A DNA stretch of 64,000 nt from Winogradskyella schleiferi (GCF_013394655.1 NZ_CP053351.1:2324501-2388500); one strand, 5' to 3'; shown: positions 44,679 to 53,984, numbered from the stretch's first letter. Notes: a model not told the origin generated them from the sequence alone. Numbers and translations are program-made.

Positions 44679-45686
44679 ATGCTCAACAATTTAGTTAGTG
44701 TTTTAGTCCCTTTCAAAAACACGGACGCATTTATTGCCGAATGTTTGGATTCTATATTGAAGCAATCCTTCACCAATTGGGAAGCTATTTTTATTGATGA
44801 TCATTCTGATGATGATTCATACGCTATTGTTGAACGTTATGCTGAAAAAGATGCCAGAATCAACGTCTATAAAAATGAACACTCCGGAATTATCGACGCT
44901 TTAAAAACCGCATACAAACATAGCTCTGGAAATTATATCACGAGAATGGACAGCGACGATCTAATGACACCAATCCGGCTTAAAACCATGATCACCAATC
45001 TTGAATCATACGGTAGAAAACACTTAGCCGTCGGACAAGTAAAATACTTTAGAGCAGATGGTTTAAGTGACGGTTTTGCACGTTATGAACAATGGCTAAA
45101 CGGTTTAACAGTTGAAGGCAAAAACTATTCTGAAATTTATAAGGAATGTGTTATCCCGTCACCGTGTTGGATGTTGCATCGTGAAGATTTTGATGTCTGT
45201 GGTGGCTTTAATTCTGATGTTTATCCTGAAGATTATGATTTAGCGTTTCGGTTTTTCAAAGCTAACTACACCTGTATTCCGTGTGATAAAGTGTTGTTAC
45301 ATTGGCGCGATTACAGTACTAGAACCTCAAGAACGCATGAGCATTATGCGGAGAATTCATTTCTCGATCTTAAAGTGCATTATTTTTTAGAGTTGAATTA
45401 TGATGCCTCAAGACCTTTAGCCATTTGGGGCGCAGGACACAAAGGCAAAACATTAGCAAAAATACTTCTGAAAAAGAACATTCCGTTTTACTGGATTTGT
45501 GATAACCCAAAGAAAATAGGAAAACATATTTACGACCAAGAACTTTATAATTTTGATTATTTAGCTGAACTACAAAAACCGCAAAGTATTGTAACGGTTG
45601 CCAACACTAAGGCGCAAGTCGAAATCACAAGATATTTTAAAACCAAAAAAATGCAATCTATGATTGATTATTTCTTTTTCTGTTAA
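44679..45686 (+). CDS. Family 2 glycosyltransferase
   Basis: A 335-residue GT-A-fold glycosyltransferase of family GT2. The opening VSVLVPFKNTDAFIAECLDSIL, the nucleotide-sugar segment IFIDDHSDDDS, and the metal-binding TRMDSDDLM (DxD) are typical. PEDYDLAFRFF fits the catalytic ED motif. The C-terminal third (LAIWGAGHKGKTLAKIL) has a Rossmann-like glycine motif that recalls GT2 proteins with an appended NAD-like fold. The sugar and acceptor are unknown, and no polysaccharide cluster is present. I use the ATG at 44679, because the upstream TTG at 44670 adds only three residues. Confidence 0.85.
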   Translation: MLNNLVSVLVPFKNTDAFIAECLDSILKQSFTNWEAIFIDDHSDDDSYAIVERYAEKDARINVYKNEHSGIIDALKTAYKHSSGNYITRMDSDDLMTPIRLKTMITNLESYGRKHLAVGQVKYFRADGLSDGFARYEQWLNGLTVEGKNYSEIYKECVIPSPCWMLHREDFDVCGGFNSDVYPEDYDLAFRFFKANYTCIPCDKVLLHWRDYSTRTSRTHEHYAENSFLDLKVHYFLELNYDASRPLAIWGAGHKGKTLAKILLKKNIPFYWICDNPKKIGKHIYDQELYNFDYLAELQKPQSIVTVANTKAQVEITRYFKTKKMQSMIDYFFFC

Positions 45687-45779
45687 ATTTCTCAAAAGCG
45701 AAACTAGGTAATCTCTTAGCATTCTATATATTTGAAGCTATAAAAGACCTTTCAGGTTTTAAAAACAATAATAACAGGA

Positions 45780-47705
45780 ATGCAATTCAAAAATCCCGAA
45801 TTACTTTACGCCCTATTTTTGCTGGTCATTCCTATTCTTATACATTTATTTCAGCTACGTCGTTTTCAAAAGGTTGAATTTACGAATGTGAAGTTTTTAA
45901 AATCGGTAAAGCTTCAAACACGAAAGAGCTCACAACTAAAAAAATGGATGACACTTTTAACACGAATGCTTCTTTTAGCTTGTGTTATCATAGCATTTGC
46001 CCAACCTTTTTTTCCGAATACAGAAGATTTTAATGAAGCCCAAGAGACGGTTGTATATTTGGACAATTCCTTTAGTATGCAAGCCAAAGGTAGCAATGGC
46101 ACCTTGCTAAACGAAGCCATTCAAGATATCATAAATACCTTACCGGAAGATGAGACCATCAGTTTGTTTACTAATGATAAAACCTTTAGAAACACAACCG
46201 TAAAAGCATTGAAAAACGATTTGATTCAGTTGTCACATTCCCCAACACAGCTCAATTATGATGCGGCTTATCTTAAAGGAAAACAGTTGTTTTTAAATCA
46301 AGGTGCTGCGACTCGAAATTTGGTTTTGGTGTCCGATTTTCAGCAAAAAGGAAATCTATTGAATTTTGAAACAGATTCCACGGTTCAACTAAAATTGGTG
46401 CAACCGAAATCGACCTTGGTTTCCAATATCAGTATCGATAGTATCTATGTGGCTAACGCAACGGCTGAAACTCTAGACCTTAAGGTCAAATTATCCAATG
46501 AAGCCGAACCAATAGATAATGTGACCATTTCCTTGCTTAATGATGAGGTATTGCTTACAAAAAGTGCCATAGATATTGACAAAGAAGCCGAAGCTACGTT
46601 TACGGTTGCCAATAATAAAGTGATTAATGGTAAACTAACCATAGACGATGCAGGCTTGCAATATGACAATACGTTCTATTTCAATATCAATTCGAAACCT
46701 AAAATTAAGGTGTTGGCTATTAATGAAGCAACAGATGATTCGTTTTTAAATCGGATTTATACCGATGATGAATTCGACTTTAAAAGTTACAAGTTGAATG
46801 CACTTAATTTTAATTTAATTCCAGAGCAAAATCTCATTGTCCTTAATGAACTTGAAACCATTTCAAATGCTCTAAAAGCCGCATTAGTTTCCTTTATGAA
46901 CGATGGTGGAAAACTCTTGGTAATTCCTGCTGATAAAATTGATCTAAATTCTTATAATCAATTATTTAGAGCGTCTAATATTAATGGCTATACCAATCAA
47001 AACTCCAACGAGAAACGGATAACGAGCATCAACTATAACCATCCACTTTTAGAGAATGCCTTTTATTCCAAAGTGACTAATTTTCAATATCCCAAAGTGG
47101 AGAGATCCTATCGTTTTGCTTCAAATTCAAACAACGTCTTGTCTTATGAAGATGGTTCGCCTTTTTTAGTTGGAAACACCAATACCTATGCTTTTTCTTC
47201 AGCCTTGAATTCTGATAATTCAAATTTTAAAAATTCACAATTAATCATTCCTGTATTGTATAATTTAGGACTACAGAGCTTGAAATTGTCTAAATTATAT
47301 TACTCCATCGGTCAACCAAATTCCATTGCAATTCAGACATCGATCGGACAAGATGATATACTAACGTTAGATTCTGATGAAACCTCTGTGATTCCACTTC
47401 AAAAAACCTATAGTAAATCTGTGGTTATGGAAACGGAAGATTTCCCCAATACTGCGGGAATTTTGAAGGTTAAGAATAAGGACAATGTCCTTCAAAATTT
47501 AAGCTTCAATTATAACAGGACAGAAAGCAATCTCAGTTATTACGATTTAAACGCTTTGACAGACGCAAATGTAGAATCGAGTTTAGCCACAACGATTAAC
47601 ACTATAAAAAGTAACACAACTATTAATGCGTTATGGAAATGGTTTGTTATTTTTGCATTAGTATTTTTAATTATAGAAATGCTGCTTCTAAAATATCTTA
47701 AATGA
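45780..47705 (+). CDS. BatA/vWA-type membrane protein (aerotolerance-related)
   Basis: A 641-residue membrane protein beginning with the BatA N-terminal double-transmembrane domain (MQFKNPELLYALFLLVIPIL, then FQLRRFQKVEFTNVKFLKSV and LLLACVIIAFAQPFF). A von Willebrand A-like domain follows with TVVYLDNSFSMQAKGS, a MIDAS-like DxSxS motif. Residues about 300-600 are periplasmic strands, and one helix closes the protein. The Bacteroides Bat operon was linked to oxygen tolerance; the biochemical role is not known. Its stop overlaps the start of the dihydroorotase-like gene by four bases, so they form an operon. Confidence 0.85.
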   Translation: MQFKNPELLYALFLLVIPILIHLFQLRRFQKVEFTNVKFLKSVKLQTRKSSQLKKWMTLLTRMLLLACVIIAFAQPFFPNTEDFNEAQETVVYLDNSFSMQAKGSNGTLLNEAIQDIINTLPEDETISLFTNDKTFRNTTVKALKNDLIQLSHSPTQLNYDAAYLKGKQLFLNQGAATRNLVLVSDFQQKGNLLNFETDSTVQLKLVQPKSTLVSNISIDSIYVANATAETLDLKVKLSNEAEPIDNVTISLLNDEVLLTKSAIDIDKEAEATFTVANNKVINGKLTIDDAGLQYDNTFYFNINSKPKIKVLAINEATDDSFLNRIYTDDEFDFKSYKLNALNFNLIPEQNLIVLNELETISNALKAALVSFMNDGGKLLVIPADKIDLNSYNQLFRASNINGYTNQNSNEKRITSINYNHPLLENAFYSKVTNFQYPKVERSYRFASNSNNVLSYEDGSPFLVGNTNTYAFSSALNSDNSNFKNSQLIIPVLYNLGLQSLKLSKLYYSIGQPNSIAIQTSIGQDDILTLDSDETSVIPLQKTYSKSVVMETEDFPNTAGILKVKNKDNVLQNLSFNYNRTESNLSYYDLNALTDANVESSLATTINTIKSNTTINALWKWFVIFALVFLIIEMLLLKYLK

Positions 47706-48955
47706 ACGCACTCATAAAATCTGCAACCATCGTTGATTCTAAAAGTGATTTTCACAATGAAACGGTTGATATTTTAATTGAAAAAGGTCGTATTTCCAAG
47801 ATTTCCAAACGTATTGCCAATCCTAATAACTACCAAGAAATAAAACTGGACAACTTGCATGTGTCGCAAGGTTGGTTTGATAGCAGTGTGTCTTTTGGCG
47901 AACCGGGTTACGAAGAACGCGAAACTATAAGTAATGGTTTAAAAACGGCCGCACGTTCTGGTTTTACGTCGGTAGTTTTAAACGCCAATTCCAATCCTGT
48001 GATTGATAGCTACGCAGATATTACGTTTGTAAAATCTAAAGCGAATGACAATGTGGTTAAGCTCTATCCTATTGGTGCATTGACACAAGGAAGTAAAGGT
48101 GAGGATTTAGCGGAATTGTTTGATATGAGCAATGCCGGAGCGGTTGCTTTTTACGATTACCAAAAACCGATTTCCAATCCAAACTTAATGAAAATAGCGT
48201 TGCAATACGCCAGTAATTTTGATGGACTAGTATGTTCATTTCCGCAAGAATCAAAAATTTCGGGACTTGGTGTTGCTAACGAACATATCAATAGCACCAA
48301 ATTGGGATTGAAAGGAAATCCTGCTTTGGCAGAAGAATTACAAGTCGCACGAGATTTATTTCTATTGGAATATACCGAAGGCAAACTTCATATACCAACG
48401 ATTTCAACAGCAAAATCAGTAGAATTGATTCGTGCAGCAAAGGTTAAGAAACTGGATGTAACCTGCAGCGTGGCCATTCATAATTTGGTTTTTACGGATG
48501 ATGTTTTGCAAGAATTTGATACCAATTTTAAAGTGCTTCCGCCTTTACGAACGCAAAAAGATTGTGACGCCTTGATTGAAGGCTTAAAAGATGGCACCAT
48601 CGATATGGTTACCACAGACCATAATCCTATTGATATTGAGGATAAAAAAATTGAGTTTGATTATGCCAAATATGGCACTATTGGTTTAGAATCGGCTTTT
48701 GGTGCGCTACAAAACATCTTAACGCCTAAAAAAACGATCAGTCTATTAACACAAGGTAAATCACGTTTTGGCATTTCTGAAACAACGATTAATGAAGGCC
48801 AAATTGCAGATTTAGCTTTGTTTAATCCAGATACAACTTACGAATTTAATACTACTCATATTTCGTCCCGTTCCAAGAATAGTATGTTTCTAGGTTCAAT
48901 ACTGAAAGGCGAAACTTATGGTGTTATTGCGAATAGTAAAATGGTTTTAAAATAA
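47702..48955 (+). CDS. Dihydroorotase-like protein lacking the HxH metal motif
   Basis: A 417-residue amidohydrolase-fold protein of the class I dihydroorotase type. True enzymes have the zinc motif DxHxH in a GFIDMHVHLREPG segment. Here the aligned stretch is GWFDSSVSFGEPG (residues 58-68), so both histidines (62 and 64) are serine. The carboxylated-lysine region is also not recognisable. Other landmarks remain: NANSNPVIDS, NFKVLPPLRTQKD and VTTDHNPID. It is therefore probably a non-catalytic PyrC paralogue, perhaps a partner of aspartate carbamoyltransferase, as known for pseudo-dihydroorotases. It is in an operon with BatA and a small membrane protein. Confidence 0.87.
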   Translation: MNALIKSATIVDSKSDFHNETVDILIEKGRISKISKRIANPNNYQEIKLDNLHVSQGWFDSSVSFGEPGYEERETISNGLKTAARSGFTSVVLNANSNPVIDSYADITFVKSKANDNVVKLYPIGALTQGSKGEDLAELFDMSNAGAVAFYDYQKPISNPNLMKIALQYASNFDGLVCSFPQESKISGLGVANEHINSTKLGLKGNPALAEELQVARDLFLLEYTEGKLHIPTISTAKSVELIRAAKVKKLDVTCSVAIHNLVFTDDVLQEFDTNFKVLPPLRTQKDCDALIEGLKDGTIDMVTTDHNPIDIEDKKIEFDYAKYGTIGLESAFGALQNILTPKKTISLLTQGKSRFGISETTINEGQIADLALFNPDTTYEFNTTHISSRSKNSMFLGSILKGETYGVIANSKMVLK

Positions 48956-49287
48956 TGAATAATACTACTATTGAAGAGGGTAAAACAATGGCATTAGTAG
49001 CTTACTTAACTTTGTTCGGTACGCTCATTGCATTTTTTATGAACCAAGATAAACGGAATCCGTTTACAACTTTTCATGTGAGGCAAGGTTTAGGATTAGG
49101 CCTACTTTACATCATGATTGCTTTTGTAGTGAGTAGCTTGGATAGCTTGATGGCAAGTATGTCCTTTTGGATTTTCTTTTCCGTTTTATATTTGTACGGT
49201 ATTTATGGCGCTATTACTGGGAAGCTCAACAAAATCCCAATACTTGGCGACTTTTTTCAGAATTTATTTAAATCAATTGGCCAATAA
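48955..49287 (+). CDS. Small DUF4870/Tic20-like membrane protein
   Basis: A 110-residue protein with three to four membrane helices: LVAYLTLFGTLIAFFMN, GLGLGLLYIMIAFVVSS and WIFFSVLYLYGIYGAI. The NPFTTFHVRQGLGLGL segment between the first helices is the recurring motif of DUF4870 and Tic20-like proteins. No function is established. Its ATG overlaps the TAA of the dihydroorotase-like gene (TAATG), so translation is coupled. Confidence 0.72.
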   Translation: MNNTTIEEGKTMALVAYLTLFGTLIAFFMNQDKRNPFTTFHVRQGLGLGLLYIMIAFVVSSLDSLMASMSFWIFFSVLYLYGIYGAITGKLNKIPILGDFFQNLFKSIGQ

Positions 49288-49289
49288 AC

Positions 49290-49934
49290 ATGTCGAAATT
49301 ACACTATATCAAAAGACCTTCTTCGCTTAAAGAAAATGCACCATTGCTCATCATGTGCCATGGTTATGGCAGCGACGAGAATGATTTATTTTCATTTGCT
49401 TCAGAATTGCCTGAGGAATTAATGGTAATCTCATTAAGAGCGCCTTACACCATGCAACCGTATGGCAATGCTTGGTACGCCATAAATTTTGATGCCGATA
49501 AAGGCAAATGGAGCGATAATGAACAAGCCAAACAATCGGTAAAATTAATAGCTGATTTTATTGATTACGCTTGTGGAACTTATGCAGTAGATCCAAACAA
49601 TGTTACACTTTTAGGATTTAGCCAAGGCACCATTTTAAGTTATGCCGTTGCATTGACTTATCCTGAAAAAGTAAAGAATGTCATCGCCCTAAGTGGTTAT
49701 ATCAATGAAGACATTCTACCAGAAAAGATTGAACCCTCTGATGTTGCCCATCTTAATTTCTTTTGTTCCCATGGTTCTGTGGATCAAGTCATTCCTGTGG
49801 GTTGGGCTAAAAAAACACCTGCATTTTTAGAAGGTTTGAACATTAACCATGTGTATAAGGAATATCCTGTTGGACATGGCGTTGCGCCTCAGAATTTTTA
49901 TGATTTGAAGACTTGGTTAGATCAATATATGTAG
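49290..49934 (+). CDS. Carboxylesterase/phospholipase family alpha/beta-hydrolase
   Basis: A 214-residue cytoplasmic hydrolase of the acyl-protein-thioesterase / YpfH-like group. The nucleophile elbow LLGFSQGTIL, catalytic Asp near SHGSVDQVIPVGW and His in YPVGHGVAPQNF are all present, and the oxyanion region MCHGYGSDENDLF is typical. Size fits the family. The substrate is unknown, perhaps short-chain esters or lysophospholipid. It ends a four-gene operon that starts with the BatA-type gene, three bases after the previous stop. Confidence 0.85.
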   Translation: MSKLHYIKRPSSLKENAPLLIMCHGYGSDENDLFSFASELPEELMVISLRAPYTMQPYGNAWYAINFDADKGKWSDNEQAKQSVKLIADFIDYACGTYAVDPNNVTLLGFSQGTILSYAVALTYPEKVKNVIALSGYINEDILPEKIEPSDVAHLNFFCSHGSVDQVIPVGWAKKTPAFLEGLNINHVYKEYPVGHGVAPQNFYDLKTWLDQYM

Positions 49935-49953
49935 TGTAAACCGAATTTATTTG

Positions 49954-50709
49954 CTAGTTTTCCCAATCCTGAAGCCTATCCAAATACAAATAGCTTTCCA
50001 CAAACTTTCGGTGTTCTGCACTGGTCATTTTTTCAACCAAATTCAATGCTGAAATATAACTTGCCAAATTGCCGTTAGAGGAACTAAATTTACCGTCTTC
50101 TACAAATGTCACGAGACTATCGTTTTGTACTTTCAAATTCGGATATTCTTTTTGCAATTGTTCGCCTCCACCAATCCATGTGACTATTTTCTTCCCATCT
50201 GCAATTCCTGAAGCACCAATAAGCTGTGCACCAGCACAGTTGCTGACCACATATTCGGCTTCCTTGTTCTTCGCTCTAATAAAATTCAAGATTTTTTCAT
50301 TGTGTACTTGTGCAAACATATCATAAGCACTTGGCACAAATAAAGCGGTCAATTCTGGGCAGTTTTCAAACGTATAATCTGGTACAAAGTGCATCCCTTC
50401 TTCGGTGGTGATAGGATCTTTAGTCTCGGCTATAGACACCACATTAAACAATTGTTTTCCGTCTGCCGATGGCTTTGCAAAAACGTCTGAGGTCGCAATA
50501 ACCTCAATTTGCAACACACCATTGTACATTAAAAGTCCAATAGTTGGCAATTCCGGTATAAATGGCCTTAGATGCTTGGTTTAAGTATCTGTTTCAATAT
50601 CAGATTGTTTTATGGCTTCGCTATTGGAATTCTTATTTGATTTGTTTGAATTACAACTCATCAAAATAGCTATAACTGTCAATAATGTTATATTTCTTAA
50701 TTTTTCCAT
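49954..50709 (-). pseudogene. DJ-1/PfpI lipoprotein gene split by an in-frame stop codon
   Basis: Reading from the ATG at 50709 (minus) gives a 42-codon lipoprotein start, MEKLRNITLLTVIAILMSC and a polar linker ending IETDT, then one TAA at 50581-50583. The same frame stays open after that stop into a DJ-1/PfpI domain, starting TKHLRPFIPELPTIGLLMYNGV and running to the stop at 49954. The domain has VVSNCAGAQLIGASG, the nucleophile-elbow Cys, and GGGEQLQKEYP. Most likely this is one exported DJ-1-like gene carrying a nonsense mutation. Alternatively the part from the TTG at 50550 (198 residues) is translated without its signal peptide. Confidence 0.72.
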
Positions 50710-50858
50710 TTTATATAATTTTTTTTAGTACATGACAAAAATTGATAGTATGGTATATTTTTAATTTTGCCGAAGGGAAAAGAATTCGTGCTAATAATTT
50801 CGTTTCGAATGCATTGATTGAAAGTTCATTTTGAAATATTACGTTTTACTACTATATA

Positions 50859-51009
50859 TTTTGCCACGAATACACGAATTCAATCGTTTCTTATAATATA
50901 AAATAATTGACTATCTATATCACAAATAAAATAGACCTAAGGTCTGTTCCAAAAATCTATATACTTTCGATTTATCGCAGATATAAGATTCGAGTATTCA
51001 TGGCAAAAA
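50859..51009. repeat. Imperfect inverted repeat with TTTTGCCACGAATAC arms
   Basis: The left arm, TTTTGCCACGAATACACGAA from 50859, and the right arm at 50987-51009 (minus strand TTTTGCCATGAATACTCGAA) match at about 18 of 20 positions. They enclose about 106 bases with no reading frame. The layout is that of a small non-autonomous element or a dispersed palindrome pair. The rest of the gap 50710-51066 holds no gene that I can support. Confidence 0.6.
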
Positions 51010-51066
51010 AATTCATTCCTTATATTTTTGTCATATACTTAAATAATTTTTGAGATATAATAAGCC

Positions 51067-51573
51067 CTAACCCACTTTTGGATACATTAAATATTCAACC
51101 AACTTATATTTGAGATCGTTGTTTTCATCTATCTCATAAGTTACAAAAATCTCACCCCAAAATTCTCCATCAGTAAAATTGGCAATGATCCATTTATGAT
51201 TTAAAATCCGAACTTTATTGATTAATAATTTAGAATCTGTCATGGAAACGTAAGGCACAATGGGGTGATCCTCGCCTTCATAATCATTCATATTATAAAG
51301 ACCCTCAATAATTGCAGGAATCAATTTTTCCGTGTTATAACCTTGTGCTTCAAAATACGTTAAAGCATCCTCATTGCCTTCAATATTAAAATAACCCAAT
51401 TCAAAATTCTGCGCTTCCAAAGTTTTAATCCGTTCTTCACTTTCTGAAAGTTGGGATTTTACGGTCACAATATCTTTTTCGTATTTATCAATGATGTTTT
51501 TTGAGTTCACATATTGAAAAATGAGCAGTAATACTGAAAAAATGAATAAATACATTAAAATTTTATGCTTCAT
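51067..51573 (-). CDS. Conserved single-helix membrane protein with coiled coil, function unknown
   Basis: A 168-residue protein with one N-terminal membrane helix (about residues 5-22), a coiled coil (IVTVKSQLSESEERIKTLEAQ) and a C-terminal domain with LTYFEAQGYNTEKLIPAIIEGLYN and LNHKWIIANFTDGEFWGEIF. From memory it resembles a protein often annotated only as hydrolase in Flavobacteriaceae, but I see no catalytic motif. It starts two bases before the stop of the MBL-hydrolase gene on the same strand, so the two are an operon. Confidence 0.7.
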   Translation of the reverse strand: MKHKILMYLFIFSVLLLIFQYVNSKNIIDKYEKDIVTVKSQLSESEERIKTLEAQNFELGYFNIEGNEDALTYFEAQGYNTEKLIPAIIEGLYNMNDYEGEDHPIVPYVSMTDSKLLINKVRILNHKWIIANFTDGEFWGEIFVTYEIDENNDLKYKLVEYLMYPKVG

Positions 51574-51575
51574 AT

Positions 51576-52337
51576 CTAAATGGTAATTTGCAAGTTATCG
51601 TAAGCTAAAAAAACGTTTTCTGGTAAGTTTTGTTGTACATCATCATGAAATCCCAAAAGGTGACTAACATGTGTTAAATAAGCGCGTTTAGGATTCACAC
51701 GTTGAATAAATTCCAAGGCTTCTTCTAAATTAAAATGTGAAATATGTTGTTTTATCCTTAGGGCATTTATCACTAAAACCTCTAAATTTTGAAGTTTTTC
51801 TATTTCTGCGTCAGTAACTGTTTTCATGTCCGTTAAGTAAGCAAAATCATGAAAACGATAGCCAAAAACAGGAAGCTTATAATGCAAACCTTCAATAGGA
51901 ACCACATTAAGATTTCCTGCTAAAAAAGGTTCGTTTTTTATTTCAACTTGCTTCACAGTTGGCACACCAGGATATTTCTTTTCTGTTGTAAAAATATAGT
52001 CGAAGCGTTTCTCTAAAGCCTTAAAAACGCGTTGATGCGCATACAATGAAATATCGCCTTGACGAAAGAAAAATGGACGAATATCATCTAATCCCATGGT
52101 ATGGTCGGCATGCTCATGGGTAAAGATAACACCATCAATTTTCGTGACTTTTGCCCTGAGCATTTGTTGTCTAAAATCGGGTCCACAATCCACAACAAAG
52201 GTATAATCGTCCCATTCTACCAAAACCGAAACCCGCAAACGTTTATCCTTAGGATTGTCGCTTAAACATACAGGATGATCGCTTCCTATAATGGGAATTC
52301 CTTGTGATGTACCAGTACCTAAAAATGTAACTTTCAA
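51576..52337 (-). CDS. MBL-fold metal hydrolase, PhnP-like
   Basis: A 253-residue metallo-beta-lactamase-fold hydrolase resembling PhnP phosphodiesterase. It opens VTFLGTGTSQGIPIIGSDHPVC (typical of PhnP-like enzymes) and has the metal motif FTHEHADHTMGLDDIRPF (HxHxDH), the later LTHVSHLLGFHD, and VVDCGPDFRQQM. All ligands appear intact, so it should bind two zinc or manganese ions. Family members act on cyclic phosphates. The physiological substrate is not evident; there is no phosphonate cluster nearby. It is first in a two-gene unit with the small membrane protein. Confidence 0.87.
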   Translation of the reverse strand: MKVTFLGTGTSQGIPIIGSDHPVCLSDNPKDKRLRVSVLVEWDDYTFVVDCGPDFRQQMLRAKVTKIDGVIFTHEHADHTMGLDDIRPFFFRQGDISLYAHQRVFKALEKRFDYIFTTEKKYPGVPTVKQVEIKNEPFLAGNLNVVPIEGLHYKLPVFGYRFHDFAYLTDMKTVTDAEIEKLQNLEVLVINALRIKQHISHFNLEEALEFIQRVNPKRAYLTHVSHLLGFHDDVQQNLPENVFLAYDNLQITI

Positions 52338-52396
52338 TCTCTATAAGTTTAGCACTGCTTAATATTTAAGCGGAATAACAAAAATAAACTTATTTT

Positions 52397-52426
52397 TTTG
52401 TTTGCGATAGTAAAACTGTACCTTTG
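52397..52426 (+). promoter_or_regulatory. Complete Bacteroidota promoter, TTTG / TACCTTTG
   Basis: TTTG (52397-52400) as the -33 element and TACCTTTG (52419-52426) as the -7 element are 18 bases apart, matching the Bacteroidota housekeeping promoter well. The start codon at 52453 follows a 26-base leader. It is the clearest such promoter in the window. Confidence 0.75.
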
Positions 52427-52452
52427 CTTGTAACGATATAAACCCAATTTCT

Positions 52453-53907
52453 ATGAAGGATGTAACGTACACGGGCGACACGGAATTTGAAAATATTCCA
52501 TCACTTAAAGACAAAGCCTTACGAATTAATCTTAATGCCGATATTTATGGTACCTTTTCTGAAATTGGAGCAGGACAAGAAACGGTTAGACAGTTTTTTA
52601 GAGCTGGAGGCGCTTCTGGCACTATTGCCAAAGCCATGTCTGCCTATGACAAAGACTTTAGTGATGCCATTTATGGTATTGAAAACGACAAGCGTTATGT
52701 AACTGAGGCAAGACTTCGTAAAATGCTAAATCATGAAGTGGGTTTAATGGAAGAGCGCATCACTAGAGATAAGCATCCAAACAAAATTTTCTTCTCTTAT
52801 GCTAATACGGTTGCCACCATAGATTTTGCCAAAAAGTACAAAGGTCACGGTTGGGTCGGCATAAAATATCAAGTTGCACCAGGTGCAGATTATAACGATA
52901 TTGTTCTTCATATTCGTTTTAAGGAAACGGATGCACGTTTACAGCAAGAGACGCTTGGTAAATTAGGAACCAATTTAATATATGGCGCGTTTTATAAATA
53001 CAATCAACCTCGAAAATTATTACGTTATTTATACGATCACTTAGATAAAGACCAGTTAGAAATTGATACTATTAATTTTGCAGGTCCTGTATTTAAAAAT
53101 ATAGATAACCGATTAATGAGTTTGCAGTTGGTCAAAAATAATATGACCGATGCCGTAATGTTTGCACCAGATGGTAATAATGTTTTACCTGCTCGTGTTC
53201 TCTACAAAAAGAATATCTTAACACTTAGAGGTAGCTTTAGGCCTGTAACCAAGGTGAATATGGATATGTTTGAGAAATCTTACGAAATGTTCATTAAGGA
53301 AAATAAAGTTGATAAGGACAAAACCCAAGTAATTTTCGAAATTACCTTATCCAACTTAAGAGCTGAAGGAAAAATTGATGAGCAAGATTTTATGGATCGA
53401 GCGAAACTTTTGTGTTCCCTAGGACAAACCGTATTGATTTCCAATTTCCAAGAGTATTACAAACTAGTGGAATACTTCTCTCAATATTCTAGAGCAAGAA
53501 TGGGATTAGCAATGGGTATTAATAATCTAGTTGATATTTTTGATGAAAAATATTATCGTCATCTAAGTGGTGGCATCTTAGAGGCCTTTGGAAAACTCTT
53601 CTATAAAGATTTACGGGTTTATTTATATCCAATGCAAAATGACGATGGCAGCTTAACTACTAGTGAAAACCTTAAAGTGCATCCACGTATGAAAGAACTT
53701 TACAAATTCTTTAAATACAATGGTAAAGTTGTGGATATTTCTGAATATGACACATCTAACCTTGATGTTTTCTCTAGAACTGTTCTTAAAATGATTGCGA
53801 ATAACGAGGACGGCTGGGAAAGTATGCTTCCAGAAGGTGTCTCTAAACTAATTAAGGAAAAAAGCTTGTTTGGTTACGAATCGGAGGAAGTTATGCATAA
53901 GAGTTAA
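52453..53907 (+). CDS. Conserved 484-residue cytoplasmic protein, function unknown
   Basis: A soluble protein that I recognise as conserved nearly end to end in Flavobacteriaceae, often carrying wrong labels such as TonB-dependent receptor. It shows no signal peptide and no barrel. Prominent conserved-looking blocks are FSEIGAGQETVRQFFRAGGASGTIAKAMSAYD (residues about 35-66, glycine-rich), FFSYANTVATIDFA, GHGWVGIKYQVAPGADYNDI and FGKLFYKDLRVYLYPMQ. The glycine-rich block could be a nucleotide or cofactor site. It has the best promoter and the best terminator of the window, which suggests strong, independent expression. I do not assign a function. Confidence 0.8.
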   Translation: MKDVTYTGDTEFENIPSLKDKALRINLNADIYGTFSEIGAGQETVRQFFRAGGASGTIAKAMSAYDKDFSDAIYGIENDKRYVTEARLRKMLNHEVGLMEERITRDKHPNKIFFSYANTVATIDFAKKYKGHGWVGIKYQVAPGADYNDIVLHIRFKETDARLQQETLGKLGTNLIYGAFYKYNQPRKLLRYLYDHLDKDQLEIDTINFAGPVFKNIDNRLMSLQLVKNNMTDAVMFAPDGNNVLPARVLYKKNILTLRGSFRPVTKVNMDMFEKSYEMFIKENKVDKDKTQVIFEITLSNLRAEGKIDEQDFMDRAKLLCSLGQTVLISNFQEYYKLVEYFSQYSRARMGLAMGINNLVDIFDEKYYRHLSGGILEAFGKLFYKDLRVYLYPMQNDDGSLTTSENLKVHPRMKELYKFFKYNGKVVDISEYDTSNLDVFSRTVLKMIANNEDGWESMLPEGVSKLIKEKSLFGYESEEVMHKS

Positions 53908-53927
53908 ACCAACAAATTATAATATAA

Positions 53928-53966
53928 AAAAATGCGTGCTGATTGAAATTTTCAGCATGCATTTTT
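53928..53966. terminator. Strong bidirectional terminator
   Basis: AAAAATGCGTGCTGA and TCAGCATGCATTTTT form a 15-bp stem with one G-T pair, with A and T runs on both sides. It separates the 484-residue protein gene from the convergent lipocalin-like gene. Confidence 0.88.
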
Positions 53967-53984
53967 ATTTACTATAAGCGCAAG

